Shown here: positions 1 to 5,244 of the stretch, piece after piece
How positions within the stretch are numbered: position 1 is the stretch's first letter
How the letters are laid out: each line of letters opens with the position of its first letter
From: Caldilineae bacterium
Lineage (GTDB): Bacteria > Chloroflexota > Anaerolineae > J102
DNA: 5,244 bases
Reading direction: 5' to 3'
NCBI GenBank assembly: GCA_003694905.1
Contig: RFJM01000107.1
Location: 1-5,244 of the forward strand
Translations under genes and position numbers: made by a program
The notes under the pieces: model-generated
The model's input: the letters and a program-made list of their open reading frames with translations, nothing else
Database searches by the model: none
Told to the model about the DNA's origin: nothing

Positions 1-1
1 C

Positions 2-337
2 GTGTGGGTACACGCGGAGAGGGAAGGGCTGCGTGTACCCTTCTATCGCCAGTGGTTCCCCGGCTGGACTGCTACCATTATCGATCCGGAAACGGGCGCC
101 GAACTGGAGCGCTTTCCGCTGACCCAGGAGCACACCCGCCCACCTTATGGTCTGCTGGACGTACCCGTTCCCGCAGGCGATCATCTCCTGCGCATCAGTT
201 TCGAAGATACACCTGTTCGTTCGCTCGGCGAAATGGTTTCGCGAATAGCAGCCGCTTTCACGCTACTTTTGTTTCTCTGGCACCTGCGGCCGGCCCGCTT
301 GCGCCGACCTCCATCCACTCCGACAGGCAGCGCCTAG
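2..337 (+). CDS. C-terminal part of a PTPS-related/YfhO-like membrane protein (5' end outside window)
   Basis: The frame is open at the left edge and stops with TAG at 335-337, leaving about 111 residues. The GTG at position 2 is unlikely to be the true start. The visible part is the extracytoplasmic beta domain and last membrane helix of a large membrane protein. The segment FYRQWFPGWTATI, followed by a Pro-Ala-Gly-Asp-His turn, LLRISFEDTPVR and a hydrophobic helix (about residues 82-94, IAAAFTLLLFLW), matches the C-terminus of the next gene (FYTYWYPGWRATV, PPGEHEVAIRFANTPLR, helix). The two genes are therefore tandem paralogues. The family is multi-pass and envelope-located, and resembles GT-C-type glycosyltransferases, but its substrate is unknown. 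A short basic tail follows the final helix, consistent with a cytoplasmic C-terminus. The paralogy is seen directly; the function is inferred. Confidence 0.85.
   Translation: MWVHAEREGLRVPFYRQWFPGWTATIIDPETGAELERFPLTQEHTRPPYGLLDVPVPAGDHLLRISFEDTPVRSLGEMVSRIAAAFTLLLFLWHLRPARLRRPPSTPTGSA
6..40. repeat. Perfect 10-bp inverted repeat inside the first CDS
   Basis: GGGTACACGC at 6-15 is the exact reverse complement of GCGTGTACCC at 31-40, with a 15-nt purine-rich loop. It lies in coding sequence (residues VHAEREGLRVP), so it may be chance or an mRNA hairpin. No poly-T follows, so it is not a terminator. Confidence 0.5.
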
Positions 338-355
338 ACACGCCGGAGGTGCACC

Positions 356-406
356 ATGGCCTTTGCGCGGTGCCATTGTCCTGGCTCCCGTTGTCCTTGC
401 CGGTAA
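356..406 (+). CDS. Cysteine-rich 16-codon mini-ORF or leader peptide
   Basis: The ATG at 356 is preceded by GGAGG at 345-349 with a 6-nt spacer, the best ribosome binding site in the window. The frame is closed by TAA at 404-406. It encodes MAFARCHCPGSRCPCR, with four cysteines arranged as two C-x-C pairs (positions 6, 8, 13 and 15). Its cysteine half comes from an imperfect tandem repeat (CATTGTCCTGGC and CGTTGTCCTTGC). It lies in the same frame as the membrane protein starting at 461, 54 nt after the stop. The whole-sequence frame is therefore mini-ORF, stop, then GTG start. It could be a translated leader that couples or attenuates translation of the downstream gene. Alternatively it could be a metal- or thiol-responsive peptide, or simply a chance ORF behind a good Shine-Dalgarno. 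I recognise no known family. Confidence 0.4.
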   Translation: MAFARCHCPGSRCPCR

Positions 407-460
407 CAGGCTAGCGGCGAGCAGGTCCCCGGTTGCGAGGCTTATCTACGGTTCGGACTC

Positions 461-2215
461 GTGCGTCGTTCTCCTCTCATTCTACTCCTGCTGCTTTCCC
501 TGTTTGCCTGGGCGCCCTTGCTGGCACCGGGCTACTTCCTGCGCGCCCACGATGCGGCCCACAGCCTCTTCTGGCTCGTGGAATTCGACCAGGGTATTCG
601 CGATGGCTTCTTGTGGCCGCGCTGGGCACCCGATCACGCGCTGGGTTACGGCTATCCCCTCTTTACTTTCTACGCGCCCATGGCCTTCTACCTGGCCGAG
701 ATCTTCCACCTGCTGGGCGCGAGCATCGTGACCTCGGTCAAAATTATCTGGGCACTGGGGTTCGTGCTCTCGGGCGTGACCATGTATGCATTTGTACGCC
801 GGTTGTGGGGCGAGGCTGCGGGTCTTGTGGCGGGGCTGCTCTACATCTATGCCCCTTACCATCTGGTGAACATCTATGTTCGTGCGGCTCTGGCCGAGTT
901 TGTAGCGCTGGCCTTGTTCCCCTGGGTTCTTCTCAGTTTCTGGGAGCTATTGGACAAGGGAGGGGATATGCGCAGCGCGGCAGGCCGCCGCCGAGTGGGC
1001 ATGGCCGCGCTTTCTTTCGGTCTCACCCTGCTGACGCACAGCGTCACGGTGATTTTTTTCCCGCCGTTTCTGGTCGGGCTCGTATTATATTGGCTACTGC
1101 TGGCCTGGCACAGGGAGCGCCGGCTCCCATGGCGCCGCAGCGTGCAGGCTCTACTGGCCGGGGTGCTGGGCGTGGCTCTGGCCGCCATTTTCATCCTACC
1201 TGCTCTGGCCGAAGGCAGCTATATCGTACAGGAGCAATGGCTGCCCAGCACCTATCGTTATGCCAATCAGTATCTCTATTTCTTTCAGTTCTTCGACCCA
1301 GCCTGGGGTTTTGGACACGCCTTACCCGGTCCTGACGACGGGATGAGTATGCAGGTAGGGCTGTGGCTGGTCCTGCTGGGGATGGCCGCGGCGTTGTTGC
1401 TGCGCCGCGGTCTGCAACAACGGACCGTGGCCGCCGGCTTCGTGCTCCTCGGTGCTGCAGCTTTGTTCATGACATTGGCCGCCAGCCGACCCCTGTGGGA
1501 TGCCTTCTACCCGGTTGCACTGATCCAGTTTCCTTTCCGCCTGCTGGCCCTGGTGGATCTCTCGCTGGCCATCGTGGGCGGAGGTGTAGTCGCCGCGCTG
1601 GCAAGGGGGCAGAACAACGCCTCCCATCCTCAGGCGTCGTCTGGGATCCCCCCCCTGGTGCTGGCTCTGGCGCTGGCCGTGGTCTTGGGCAGCTACGCCT
1701 ACACGCGGCCCCAGCACACGCCGGTGACGGAGCGCAATCAAAGCCCTCAGGCCGTGATCGATTTCGAGGTCGCCTATCCCGACATGCGCGGGAGTACTGC
1801 CTTTGCCGCGAGTCCCCCGGCCGACAGCCCCAAACGCCAGGCGTATCTGGATGGGAGCCCTCTACCTCTGGCGGGAATCATACGCGGCCAGGGGACCGTG
1901 GTGCCGTTGCATCATGGCGGCGGTTCCGAACGCGTTCAGGTGCGGGCCAAGACGGCCGTGACGCTGCAGTTCTATACCTACTGGTATCCCGGCTGGCGTG
2001 CTACGGTGAACGGCCGGCCCGCGGCCATTCGCCCTGAGGGGCCTGACGCCCTGATCACGCTCGACCTGCCACCCGGTGAGCACGAGGTCGCCATCCGTTT
2101 TGCCAATACGCCCCTGCGTACGGTGGCGGCGGCTGTGACCTTGCTGACGGCTTTGACCCTGGTGCTCCTCTTGCTACTACCCCAGGGGCCGCGGAGCAGA
2201 CAGCAGGCGTCTTGA
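461..2215 (+). CDS. PTPS-related (PF10131-like) multi-pass membrane protein, putative GT-C-type glycosyltransferase
   Basis: This is a 584-residue integral membrane protein. The N-terminal helix (residues 5-22) leads into an extracytoplasmic loop with the motif RAHDAAHSLFW, where His30-Asp31 sit at the position of the acidic motif of GT-C enzymes. This is followed by FLWPRWAPDHALGYGYPLFTFYAP, typical of the '6-pyruvoyl-tetrahydropterin synthase-related protein, membrane domain' family. About 11 further hydrophobic segments run to residue 413. A soluble beta domain follows (about 430-550, with the block FYTYWYPGWRATVNGRP at 504-520 and PPGEHEVAIRF at 537-547), then a last helix (557-573) and a short polar tail. 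The start is GTG at 461. The frame is closed upstream by TAA at 404-406 and contains no ATG or TTG before 461; the Shine-Dalgarno is weak. The despite-the-name family link to pterins is historical; an envelope glycosyltransferase or polymer role is inferred. It is a tandem paralogue of the upstream partial gene. Confidence 0.88.
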   Translation: MRRSPLILLLLLSLFAWAPLLAPGYFLRAHDAAHSLFWLVEFDQGIRDGFLWPRWAPDHALGYGYPLFTFYAPMAFYLAEIFHLLGASIVTSVKIIWALGFVLSGVTMYAFVRRLWGEAAGLVAGLLYIYAPYHLVNIYVRAALAEFVALALFPWVLLSFWELLDKGGDMRSAAGRRRVGMAALSFGLTLLTHSVTVIFFPPFLVGLVLYWLLLAWHRERRLPWRRSVQALLAGVLGVALAAIFILPALAEGSYIVQEQWLPSTYRYANQYLYFFQFFDPAWGFGHALPGPDDGMSMQVGLWLVLLGMAAALLLRRGLQQRTVAAGFVLLGAAALFMTLAASRPLWDAFYPVALIQFPFRLLALVDLSLAIVGGGVVAALARGQNNASHPQASSGIPPLVLALALAVVLGSYAYTRPQHTPVTERNQSPQAVIDFEVAYPDMRGSTAFAASPPADSPKRQAYLDGSPLPLAGIIRGQGTVVPLHHGGGSERVQVRAKTAVTLQFYTYWYPGWRATVNGRPAAIRPEGPDALITLDLPPGEHEVAIRFANTPLRTVAAAVTLLTALTLVLLLLLPQGPRSRQQAS

Positions 2216-2222
2216 AACAGGT

Positions 2223-2927
2223 CTAGGCCTGCACACCGTGACCACCGGTGCGCGCGTACTTGCAACGGTCCTTCATGCTGCAGTAATCGCAGTTGGTCAT
2301 GCCGGGCACGCCCATCGGCCTGGAGCCCAGCCCCACGATCATCGACAGGGATTTGAGCGGGACCATCACCAGCCCGGGACTGAGATGGACACCGATCTGA
2401 GAAGTGTCCAGCAGTCGGAAGATTACTCGCTGATCCTGTAGGGACCAGGTGGACTCGCCGGGTGACAGCACGGTGCTGGTGTAGCGACCCCGAGCCTGTT
2501 GTTCTGCCTCGAGTCGTTGACAGAGTTGCTGGCGAATCTGATCGACACCCCAGCCGGCCAGCTCATCGAGCACCAACATGGTGAAACCCTGGTGGTTTTC
2601 TCTGAGGAGCCTGAGCTGCCTGTCGACCTCCGGGCCTACGGTGCAAACCGCGACCACCAGCTCTTCGGCGCCACCCATGACCTCCACGACCGGACCTCCG
2701 CCCAGCCGTGTGCCGTCGGCCAGCTCGATCTGGCTGTGCAGGAAGCGGCGGATGGGAAAAACGGCGAGACAGGCCATGGGAGTGAGCAGAGCATGAGCGT
2801 ATTCAAATGCCTGTTCGAACTGGGCGCGGATGTCCGGCAGTGCCAGAACGCGGCTCATTCGCTCGCCGTGGAAGGCCAGGTACTCTTCAGGCTCAAAGCT
2901 GAGGGTAAAGTCGCGGTAGATCTGCAT
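2223..2927 (-). CDS. Vitamin-B12-dependent methionine synthase activation-domain protein with C-terminal Cys cluster
   Basis: This is a 234-residue cytoplasmic protein, starting at ATG 2927 with GGGGAG seven bases upstream. A GTG at 2948 would add seven residues but lacks a comparable site. The sequence follows the stand-alone MetH-activation family. It has ELVVAVCTVGPEVD, then LVLDELAGWGVDQIRQQL, then LSPGESTWSLQDQRVIFRLL (LSPG at residues 154-157), then IGVHLSPGLVMVPLKSLSMIVGLGSR. In MetH this domain binds S-adenosylmethionine and lets oxidised cob(II)alamin be reduced and remethylated. The C-terminus, NCDYCSMKDRCKYAR, carries C-x2-C-x5-C (Cys213, 216, 222). This could hold an iron-sulfur centre or metal, so the protein may bring its own redox group; that is inference. 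No MetH catalytic gene is in the window, so the partner corrinoid protein is unknown. The stop (TAG, 2225-2223) lies 7 bp from the convergent membrane protein gene. Transcription probably comes from further upstream on the minus strand. Confidence 0.85.
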   Translation of the reverse strand: MQIYRDFTLSFEPEEYLAFHGERMSRVLALPDIRAQFEQAFEYAHALLTPMACLAVFPIRRFLHSQIELADGTRLGGGPVVEVMGGAEELVVAVCTVGPEVDRQLRLLRENHQGFTMLVLDELAGWGVDQIRQQLCQRLEAEQQARGRYTSTVLSPGESTWSLQDQRVIFRLLDTSQIGVHLSPGLVMVPLKSLSMIVGLGSRPMGVPGMTNCDYCSMKDRCKYARTGGHGVQA

Positions 2928-2949
2928 GGCAGGGCTCCCCGGCGTCACT

Positions 2950-3606
2950 TCATTCGTCGAACAGTGGGCCGGACTGCGCGGCGTTCAGTGTGTTTCCTTT
3001 CCACCTGAAGGGATAGACACTGCGGCGAAACTCGGACCCAAAGGAGATGACCTCGCCTTCCTCCACAACTGAATTGCGCCGAACTTCCGGATTTGAGCGT
3101 TCCCGCGAAAACTCGGGCGGTGTTGCACCGGGCCTGCGTCCTCCCTCCGAGACCTCTTGTCCAAATGGACTGCCACTGAGCCCGTAGTACTCCCTTAACT
3201 CGTGGCCGGCCAGGAGGATGGAGTTGGTGGAAGACAATCCCCCAGCAATGCCCTGCCGCAAGAAAGTCGCCGGTTGCTGCTGAAGTGGAACAAGGCTCTG
3301 TTTGTCGACGACCTCGTCCGGGTCGAGCTCGCGCAGGGCGGGACGGTCGGAAGGACAGGTTGTGCGTTTGCTGGTGTTCACCGCAAGGTACGCGTGGAAC
3401 GGGGCCGGGGCGTCCGGCTCATACGACGATACCGCCGACCCGAATCGCAGCCGGGCAGTCATTTCCGGACTCACATGACGAAAGCGCCTGACCGAACTTC
3501 GCAGGCTCGGGTTCGAGGAAAAGTGAAGGCGATAGTTCGAAAAGCTGGGGTGTGCGACCCTCGAGAAGGGTCCCGAGGGCGTTCCAATCATAGCGCAGAT
3601 CCGCAT
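2950..3606 (-). CDS. Unrecognised ORF upstream of the activator, possibly a damaged gene remnant
   Basis: A minus-strand frame runs from ATG 3606 (218 residues; other ATGs at 3591 and 3462) to TGA at 2952-2950. The frame is open further upstream, through the repeat element, but that part looks non-coding. The stop is 22 bp before the activator ATG and one base from its alternative GTG, which is an operon-like arrangement. The middle section uses GC-ending codons like the neighbours and reads as plausible protein (ALRELDPDEVVDKQSLVP, then FLRQGIAGGLSSTNSILLAG). The N-terminal third is Ser/Arg/Pro-rich, has no good ribosome binding site, and competes with a better-looking frame on the same strand (3718-3419). 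A frameshifted remnant is as likely as an intact gene. I recognise no family, and no signal peptide or membrane helix is evident. Confidence 0.3.
   Translation of the reverse strand: MRICAMIGTPSGPFSRVAHPSFSNYRLHFSSNPSLRSSVRRFRHVSPEMTARLRFGSAVSSYEPDAPAPFHAYLAVNTSKRTTCPSDRPALRELDPDEVVDKQSLVPLQQQPATFLRQGIAGGLSSTNSILLAGHELREYYGLSGSPFGQEVSEGGRRPGATPPEFSRERSNPEVRRNSVVEEGEVISFGSEFRRSVYPFRWKGNTLNAAQSGPLFDE
3556..3579. repeat. Overlapping small hairpins
   Basis: GACCCT (3556-3561) pairs with AGGGTC (3567-3572) over a 5-nt loop. An alternative pairing joins CCCTCG (3558-3563) to CGAGGG (3574-3579). No T-run follows on either strand, so a terminator is not supported. Confidence 0.35.
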
Positions 3607-3656
3607 GGATGTGGTAATCGGCGCCTGCGTGAGGGTGTGTTTCAATCTGGGGGCGG

Positions 3657-3676
3657 CCGGGGGGCAGCGCCCCCGG
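3657..3676. repeat. 7-bp perfect GC hairpin
   Basis: CCGGGGG (3657-3663) is the exact reverse complement of CCCCCGG (3670-3676), with the 6-nt loop GCAGCG. It is part of the palindromic element. On the plus strand it is followed by AAAAAG, and there is no T-run. On the minus strand, transcripts would read a U-run before the hairpin rather than after it, so it is not a terminator for the minus-strand genes. Confidence 0.55.
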
Positions 3677-3715
3677 AAAAAGAGGCGGCCCGACCCGACC
3701 AGACGACTGATGACC

Positions 3716-3807
3716 GTTTCAGCTTGCCAAGCCGTGCTGTATCGCCGTGTTGCGCGGACGGGCTCGAATGCTTGGCCTACATGCAGCCCGGCCCGAGAAG
3801 CTGAAAC
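3716..3807. repeat. Nested inverted repeat with a two-step stem
   Basis: GTTTCAGCTT (3716-3725) pairs perfectly with AAGCTGAAAC (3798-3807). Immediately inside, GCCAAGC (3726-3732) pairs perfectly with GCTTGGC (3770-3776). Together they give a 17-bp stem with a one-sided 21-nt bulge (3777-3797) and a 37-nt terminal loop. It is the largest structure in the repeat element and could be an RNA fold or a protein-binding palindrome. Confidence 0.55.
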
Positions 3808-3842
3808 CCCGGCGGCTCGGTCTGGTAGGCCGGGGCCGCGGA

Positions 3843-3875
3843 TGCGGGGCGCTCCCCGCACCCCCTTGCAGGGGG
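3843..3875. repeat. Two back-to-back GC hairpins
   Basis: TGCGGGG (3843-3849) pairs with CCCCGCA (3854-3860) over a CGCT loop. CCCCC (3861-3865) pairs with GGGGG (3871-3875) over TTGCA. The two stems abut. A motif of the form CTTRCAGG follows in three copies, at 3865-3872, 3880-3887 and 3892-3899. Confidence 0.5.
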
Positions 3876-3924
3876 GACCCTTACAGGCCCGCTTGCAGGC
3901 TGCCCCCGTTTTGAAACGCCCCCT

Positions 3925-4309
3925 TCCGGGCCGATTTGCCTCCTGCACCCATTCGTATTATTATCCAAATGTCATCGTCCTCACCTTCTGTGACGTGGAG
4001 AGACAAAGAGAAACATCCGCGCCCGATGAATCAGGTGACAAGCCGAGACGAGCGAAGCACAGGAATGGCGAGACGCGGGCCTCTCGTAACCTTCCGGCGT
4101 CGCTTTCCGTCATCTATGTTGTAGCCTCAGGCCATCTTTCTGCCATCCAGTTCCCCCGCGTGGCCGGTGTCGGAGGTCTTGCGAATCGGCTGGCTGTACC
4201 GATAGAATCTCCCCTGGGCACCAAAAAATTGTATAGCGGGCTGTGGCTGCGGCTCGCCTGTGCCTTCATCCCCTTTCCCTAAATCGTCTGGCTGAAAGGC
4301 AGGAGCATC
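3925..4309. other. Intergenic region and leader with no convincing gene
   Basis: This stretch of about 385 bases is less GC-rich than its surroundings. It contains only short frames that lack ribosome binding sites and family features. I see no tRNA, CRISPR repeat or strong terminator in it. It contains a possible promoter (4179-4208) and the ribosome binding site of the downstream surface protein gene (AGGAG, 4301-4305). Confidence 0.6.
4179..4208 (+). promoter_or_regulatory. Possible sigma70-type promoter for the surface protein gene
   Basis: TTGCGA (4179-4184, 4/6 to consensus) and TAGAAT (4203-4208, 5/6) are separated by 18 bp. Initiation near 4215 would leave an untranslated leader of about 95 nt. 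The match is modest and the assignment tentative. Confidence 0.3.
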
Positions 4310-5244
4310 ATGAACAAGACAGACAAACGTATTCATCGGTCCAAGTTTCGACGAATCCCTTCCTCAAAGCAGCCGTCCCGACGGGTTTTCTGGCTCGGCG
4401 TGCTGACCATCGCGATCTTGTTGTTGGCGAGCCTCGCATCGTGGTCGCCGGGCGTGCAGGCCGAGACAGCGGCTCCGCGCTCGGGACTTGTGCAACTGGT
4501 CGGACAACAGCAAGGCGGTACCGGCTGCATCGAAGGTGTCAAAGTCATCGTGCTGCGAGGCGAGGAACTGCCGGGCGCGGGCTGGGAGATCCACGCGCAA
4601 CCTGTCGGAGGAGGCCCCAACCTGCAAACCGTCACCGACGGCGACGGGCGTTTCCGCTTCGATAACCTGACACCCGGCCAATGGCGCGTCTGGGAGGTCG
4701 TAAAGCCGGGGTGGGTGCCCGAGATCCCGGATTCGGTCGTGGTGACCGTCACGGCCGGTGCCACCTGTGCTCAGGTTGCCTTCAAGAATCGCCAGGCCAC
4801 CCCCACGCCCTCGCCCACGCCTGCTGTGGCCACCCGCATTCGCGGCTGGGTCTACCAGCGTACCTGCGAGACCCTGGTGCCTCTCACCGGTGTCCAGCTT
4901 GACGTTTGGCAAAGCGATAGCTCGGATCCGCCCGACAGCATCGTTCAGACAGTTTTCTCCAACGGCGGCTTCTACAACTTCCATCTGCCACCACCCACCT
5001 ATGCCTTTCTCCACGTGATCCCCCATGTGCCCGCGGGATTGGAGCCTGTGACCGCGGCCTCGCCCTTGGGTGTAGTCGTTTCCCCTACCCACATCCGCTT
5101 CGATTTCCCCTCTACCATCACCTATACCAATAACAACTTCATCTTCCAGGAAATCGGCCTGCAGTGCGAGACGCCGACCCCGACACCTACCCCTACCGCG
5201 ACCCTCACCCCCACGCCCACCGACACGCCTACTGCCACACCCAC
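4310..5244 (+). CDS. Secreted/surface protein with SdrD-B/CnaB-like modules and Thr-Pro linkers (3' end outside window)
   Basis: The ATG at 4310 follows AGGAG (4301-4305). The frame stays open for 311 codons to the window edge. Residues 1-26 are strongly basic, 27-45 are hydrophobic (FWLGVLTIAILLLASLASW), and cleavage is likely after VQA (residue 51), giving a long-n-region signal peptide. Module 1 (about 60-162) has the SdrD-B/CnaB signature LPGAGWEI, TDGDGRFRFDNLTPGQWRVWEVVKPGW and a closing VAFKNRQ. A linker (164-171, TPTPSPTP) leads to module 2 (about 175-284), a divergent beta-rich repeat. A second, longer Thr-Pro linker (288 onward) continues past the edge. Each module carries a cysteine near its start and end (73/153, 186/286). 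Such proteins decorate the outside of the cell as adhesive or stalk modules. No sortase motif is visible because the C-terminus is missing. The ligand is unknown. Confidence 0.88.
   Translation, partial: MNKTDKRIHRSKFRRIPSSKQPSRRVFWLGVLTIAILLLASLASWSPGVQAETAAPRSGLVQLVGQQQGGTGCIEGVKVIVLRGEELPGAGWEIHAQPVGGGPNLQTVTDGDGRFRFDNLTPGQWRVWEVVKPGWVPEIPDSVVVTVTAGATCAQVAFKNRQATPTPSPTPAVATRIRGWVYQRTCETLVPLTGVQLDVWQSDSSDPPDSIVQTVFSNGGFYNFHLPPPTYAFLHVIPHVPAGLEPVTAASPLGVVVSPTHIRFDFPSTITYTNNNFIFQEIGLQCETPTPTPTPTATLTPTPTDTPTATP
5171..5244 (+). repeat. Low-complexity Thr-Pro coding repeat
   Basis: Tandem ACS-CCN codons encode an extended Thr-Pro linker (residues 288 to the edge) with occasional Ala, Leu and Asp. 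It is cytosine-rich on the plus strand and imperfect. It is likely to vary in length between strains and to be difficult to assemble. Confidence 0.8.

Larger units (their letters stand above)
3419..3718 (-). pseudogene. Start-less protein-like frame, possible gene fragment
   Basis: A stretch of 99 sense codons lies between TGA at 3721-3719 and TGA at 3421-3419 and contains no ATG, GTG or TTG start. From about codon 24 it reads like ordinary protein: QIETHPHAGADYHIHADL, then RYDWNALGTLLEGRTPQLF, then ELSPSLFLEPEPAKFGQAL. Its 5' part lies inside the palindromic repeat element. It overlaps the N-terminal third of the unrecognised ORF in another frame. The two could be pieces of one gene split by a frameshift near 3420-3560, or a non-coding repeat that happens to stay open. 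I recognise no family. Confidence 0.25.
3632..3924. repeat. GC-rich palindromic element bounded by imperfect inverted repeats (MITE-like)
   Basis: The left end (3632-3654) and the reverse complement of the right end (3902-3924) agree at 18 of 23 positions, including GTTTCAA and GGGGGC blocks. The 293-bp interval holds at least four perfect palindromic hairpins and a nested inverted repeat, with no credible gene. This looks like a small non-autonomous mobile or dispersed extragenic repeat, or a heavily structured RNA. I see no clear target-site duplication in the immediate flanks and no transposase in the window. The boundaries are set by the inverted repeats alone and could be too narrow. The repeat structure is seen; its mobility is inferred. 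Confidence 0.5.

Noticed and set aside
433..1335. 300-codon plus-strand frame
   Set aside because: It is an out-of-frame shadow of the 584-residue membrane protein, with a Gly/Arg/Ser-rich composition and no family features.
2216..2222. Possible intrinsic terminator between the convergent genes
   Set aside because: Only 7 bp separate the genes, and no hairpin followed by a T-run is present there.
3500..3545. GGTTCGAGG- and GTTCGAAA-type strings resembling a tRNA T-loop
   Set aside because: No acceptor, D-arm or anticodon stem could be built around them.
3639..3647. GTTTCAATC resembling the end of a CRISPR repeat
   Set aside because: It occurs once, with no regularly spaced repeat-spacer units. 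It is better explained as part of the inverted-repeat end of the element.
3202..3804. 200-codon plus-strand frame
   Set aside because: Its composition is Arg/Gly-rich and irregular, it has no recognisable motif, and it runs through the palindromic element. Coding signal is better on the opposite strand.
3607..3948. 5' extension of the minus-strand ORF to an ATG at 3948
   Set aside because: It reads through the whole GC-rich hairpin element and gives an Arg/Pro/Cys-rich sequence, so it is probably an open frame by composition only.
4364..5092. 242-codon open frame on the minus strand
   Set aside because: It is the antisense shadow of the signal-peptide/SdrD-B-like gene on the plus strand, which has a ribosome binding site and clear domain motifs.

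Overview
The window looks like a high-GC member of the Chloroflexota, probably of the Anaerolineae/Caldilineae type. This is inferred from three things seen together: large multi-pass membrane proteins of the PTPS-related (6-pyruvoyl-tetrahydropterin synthase-related) family with a C-terminal periplasmic beta domain, a stand-alone vitamin-B12-dependent methionine synthase activation protein ending in a cysteine cluster, and a secreted SdrD-B/CnaB-like repeat protein with long Thr-Pro linkers. No rRNA or tRNA is present to confirm the assignment.

Layout. Positions 1-337 (+) hold the 3' end of one membrane protein, and 461-2215 (+) hold a complete 584-residue paralogue of it. The 123-bp gap between them contains a 16-codon, cysteine-rich mini-ORF with a textbook ribosome binding site (356-406). 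A convergent gene on the minus strand (2927-2223) lies only 7 bp past the stop of the second membrane protein. It encodes a MetH-activation-like protein with a C-x2-C-x5-C tail. Behind it, still on the minus strand, is an unrecognised open frame (3606-2950) that ends just before the activator gene. It may be a damaged or remnant gene that was once co-transcribed with the activator.

From about 3632 to 3924 the sequence changes character. It is packed with perfect GC-rich palindromes and is framed by imperfect 23-bp inverted repeats (18/23 matching), like a small non-autonomous repeat element. From 3925 to 4309 there is no convincing gene. This stretch holds a possible sigma70-type promoter and the leader of the last gene. 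That gene (4310 to the right edge, +) encodes a secreted or surface protein with a signal peptide and two beta-sandwich modules joined by Thr-Pro linkers. It runs off the window with no stop codon.

How the parts fit together: the two paralogous membrane proteins probably form a tandem pair acting at the cell envelope, perhaps as GT-C-fold glycosyltransferase-like enzymes. The activator belongs to corrinoid/methionine metabolism and has no obvious link to them. The surface protein is an independent transcription unit. The least explained parts are the cysteine-rich mini-ORF and the 3419-3924 repeat and remnant zone.
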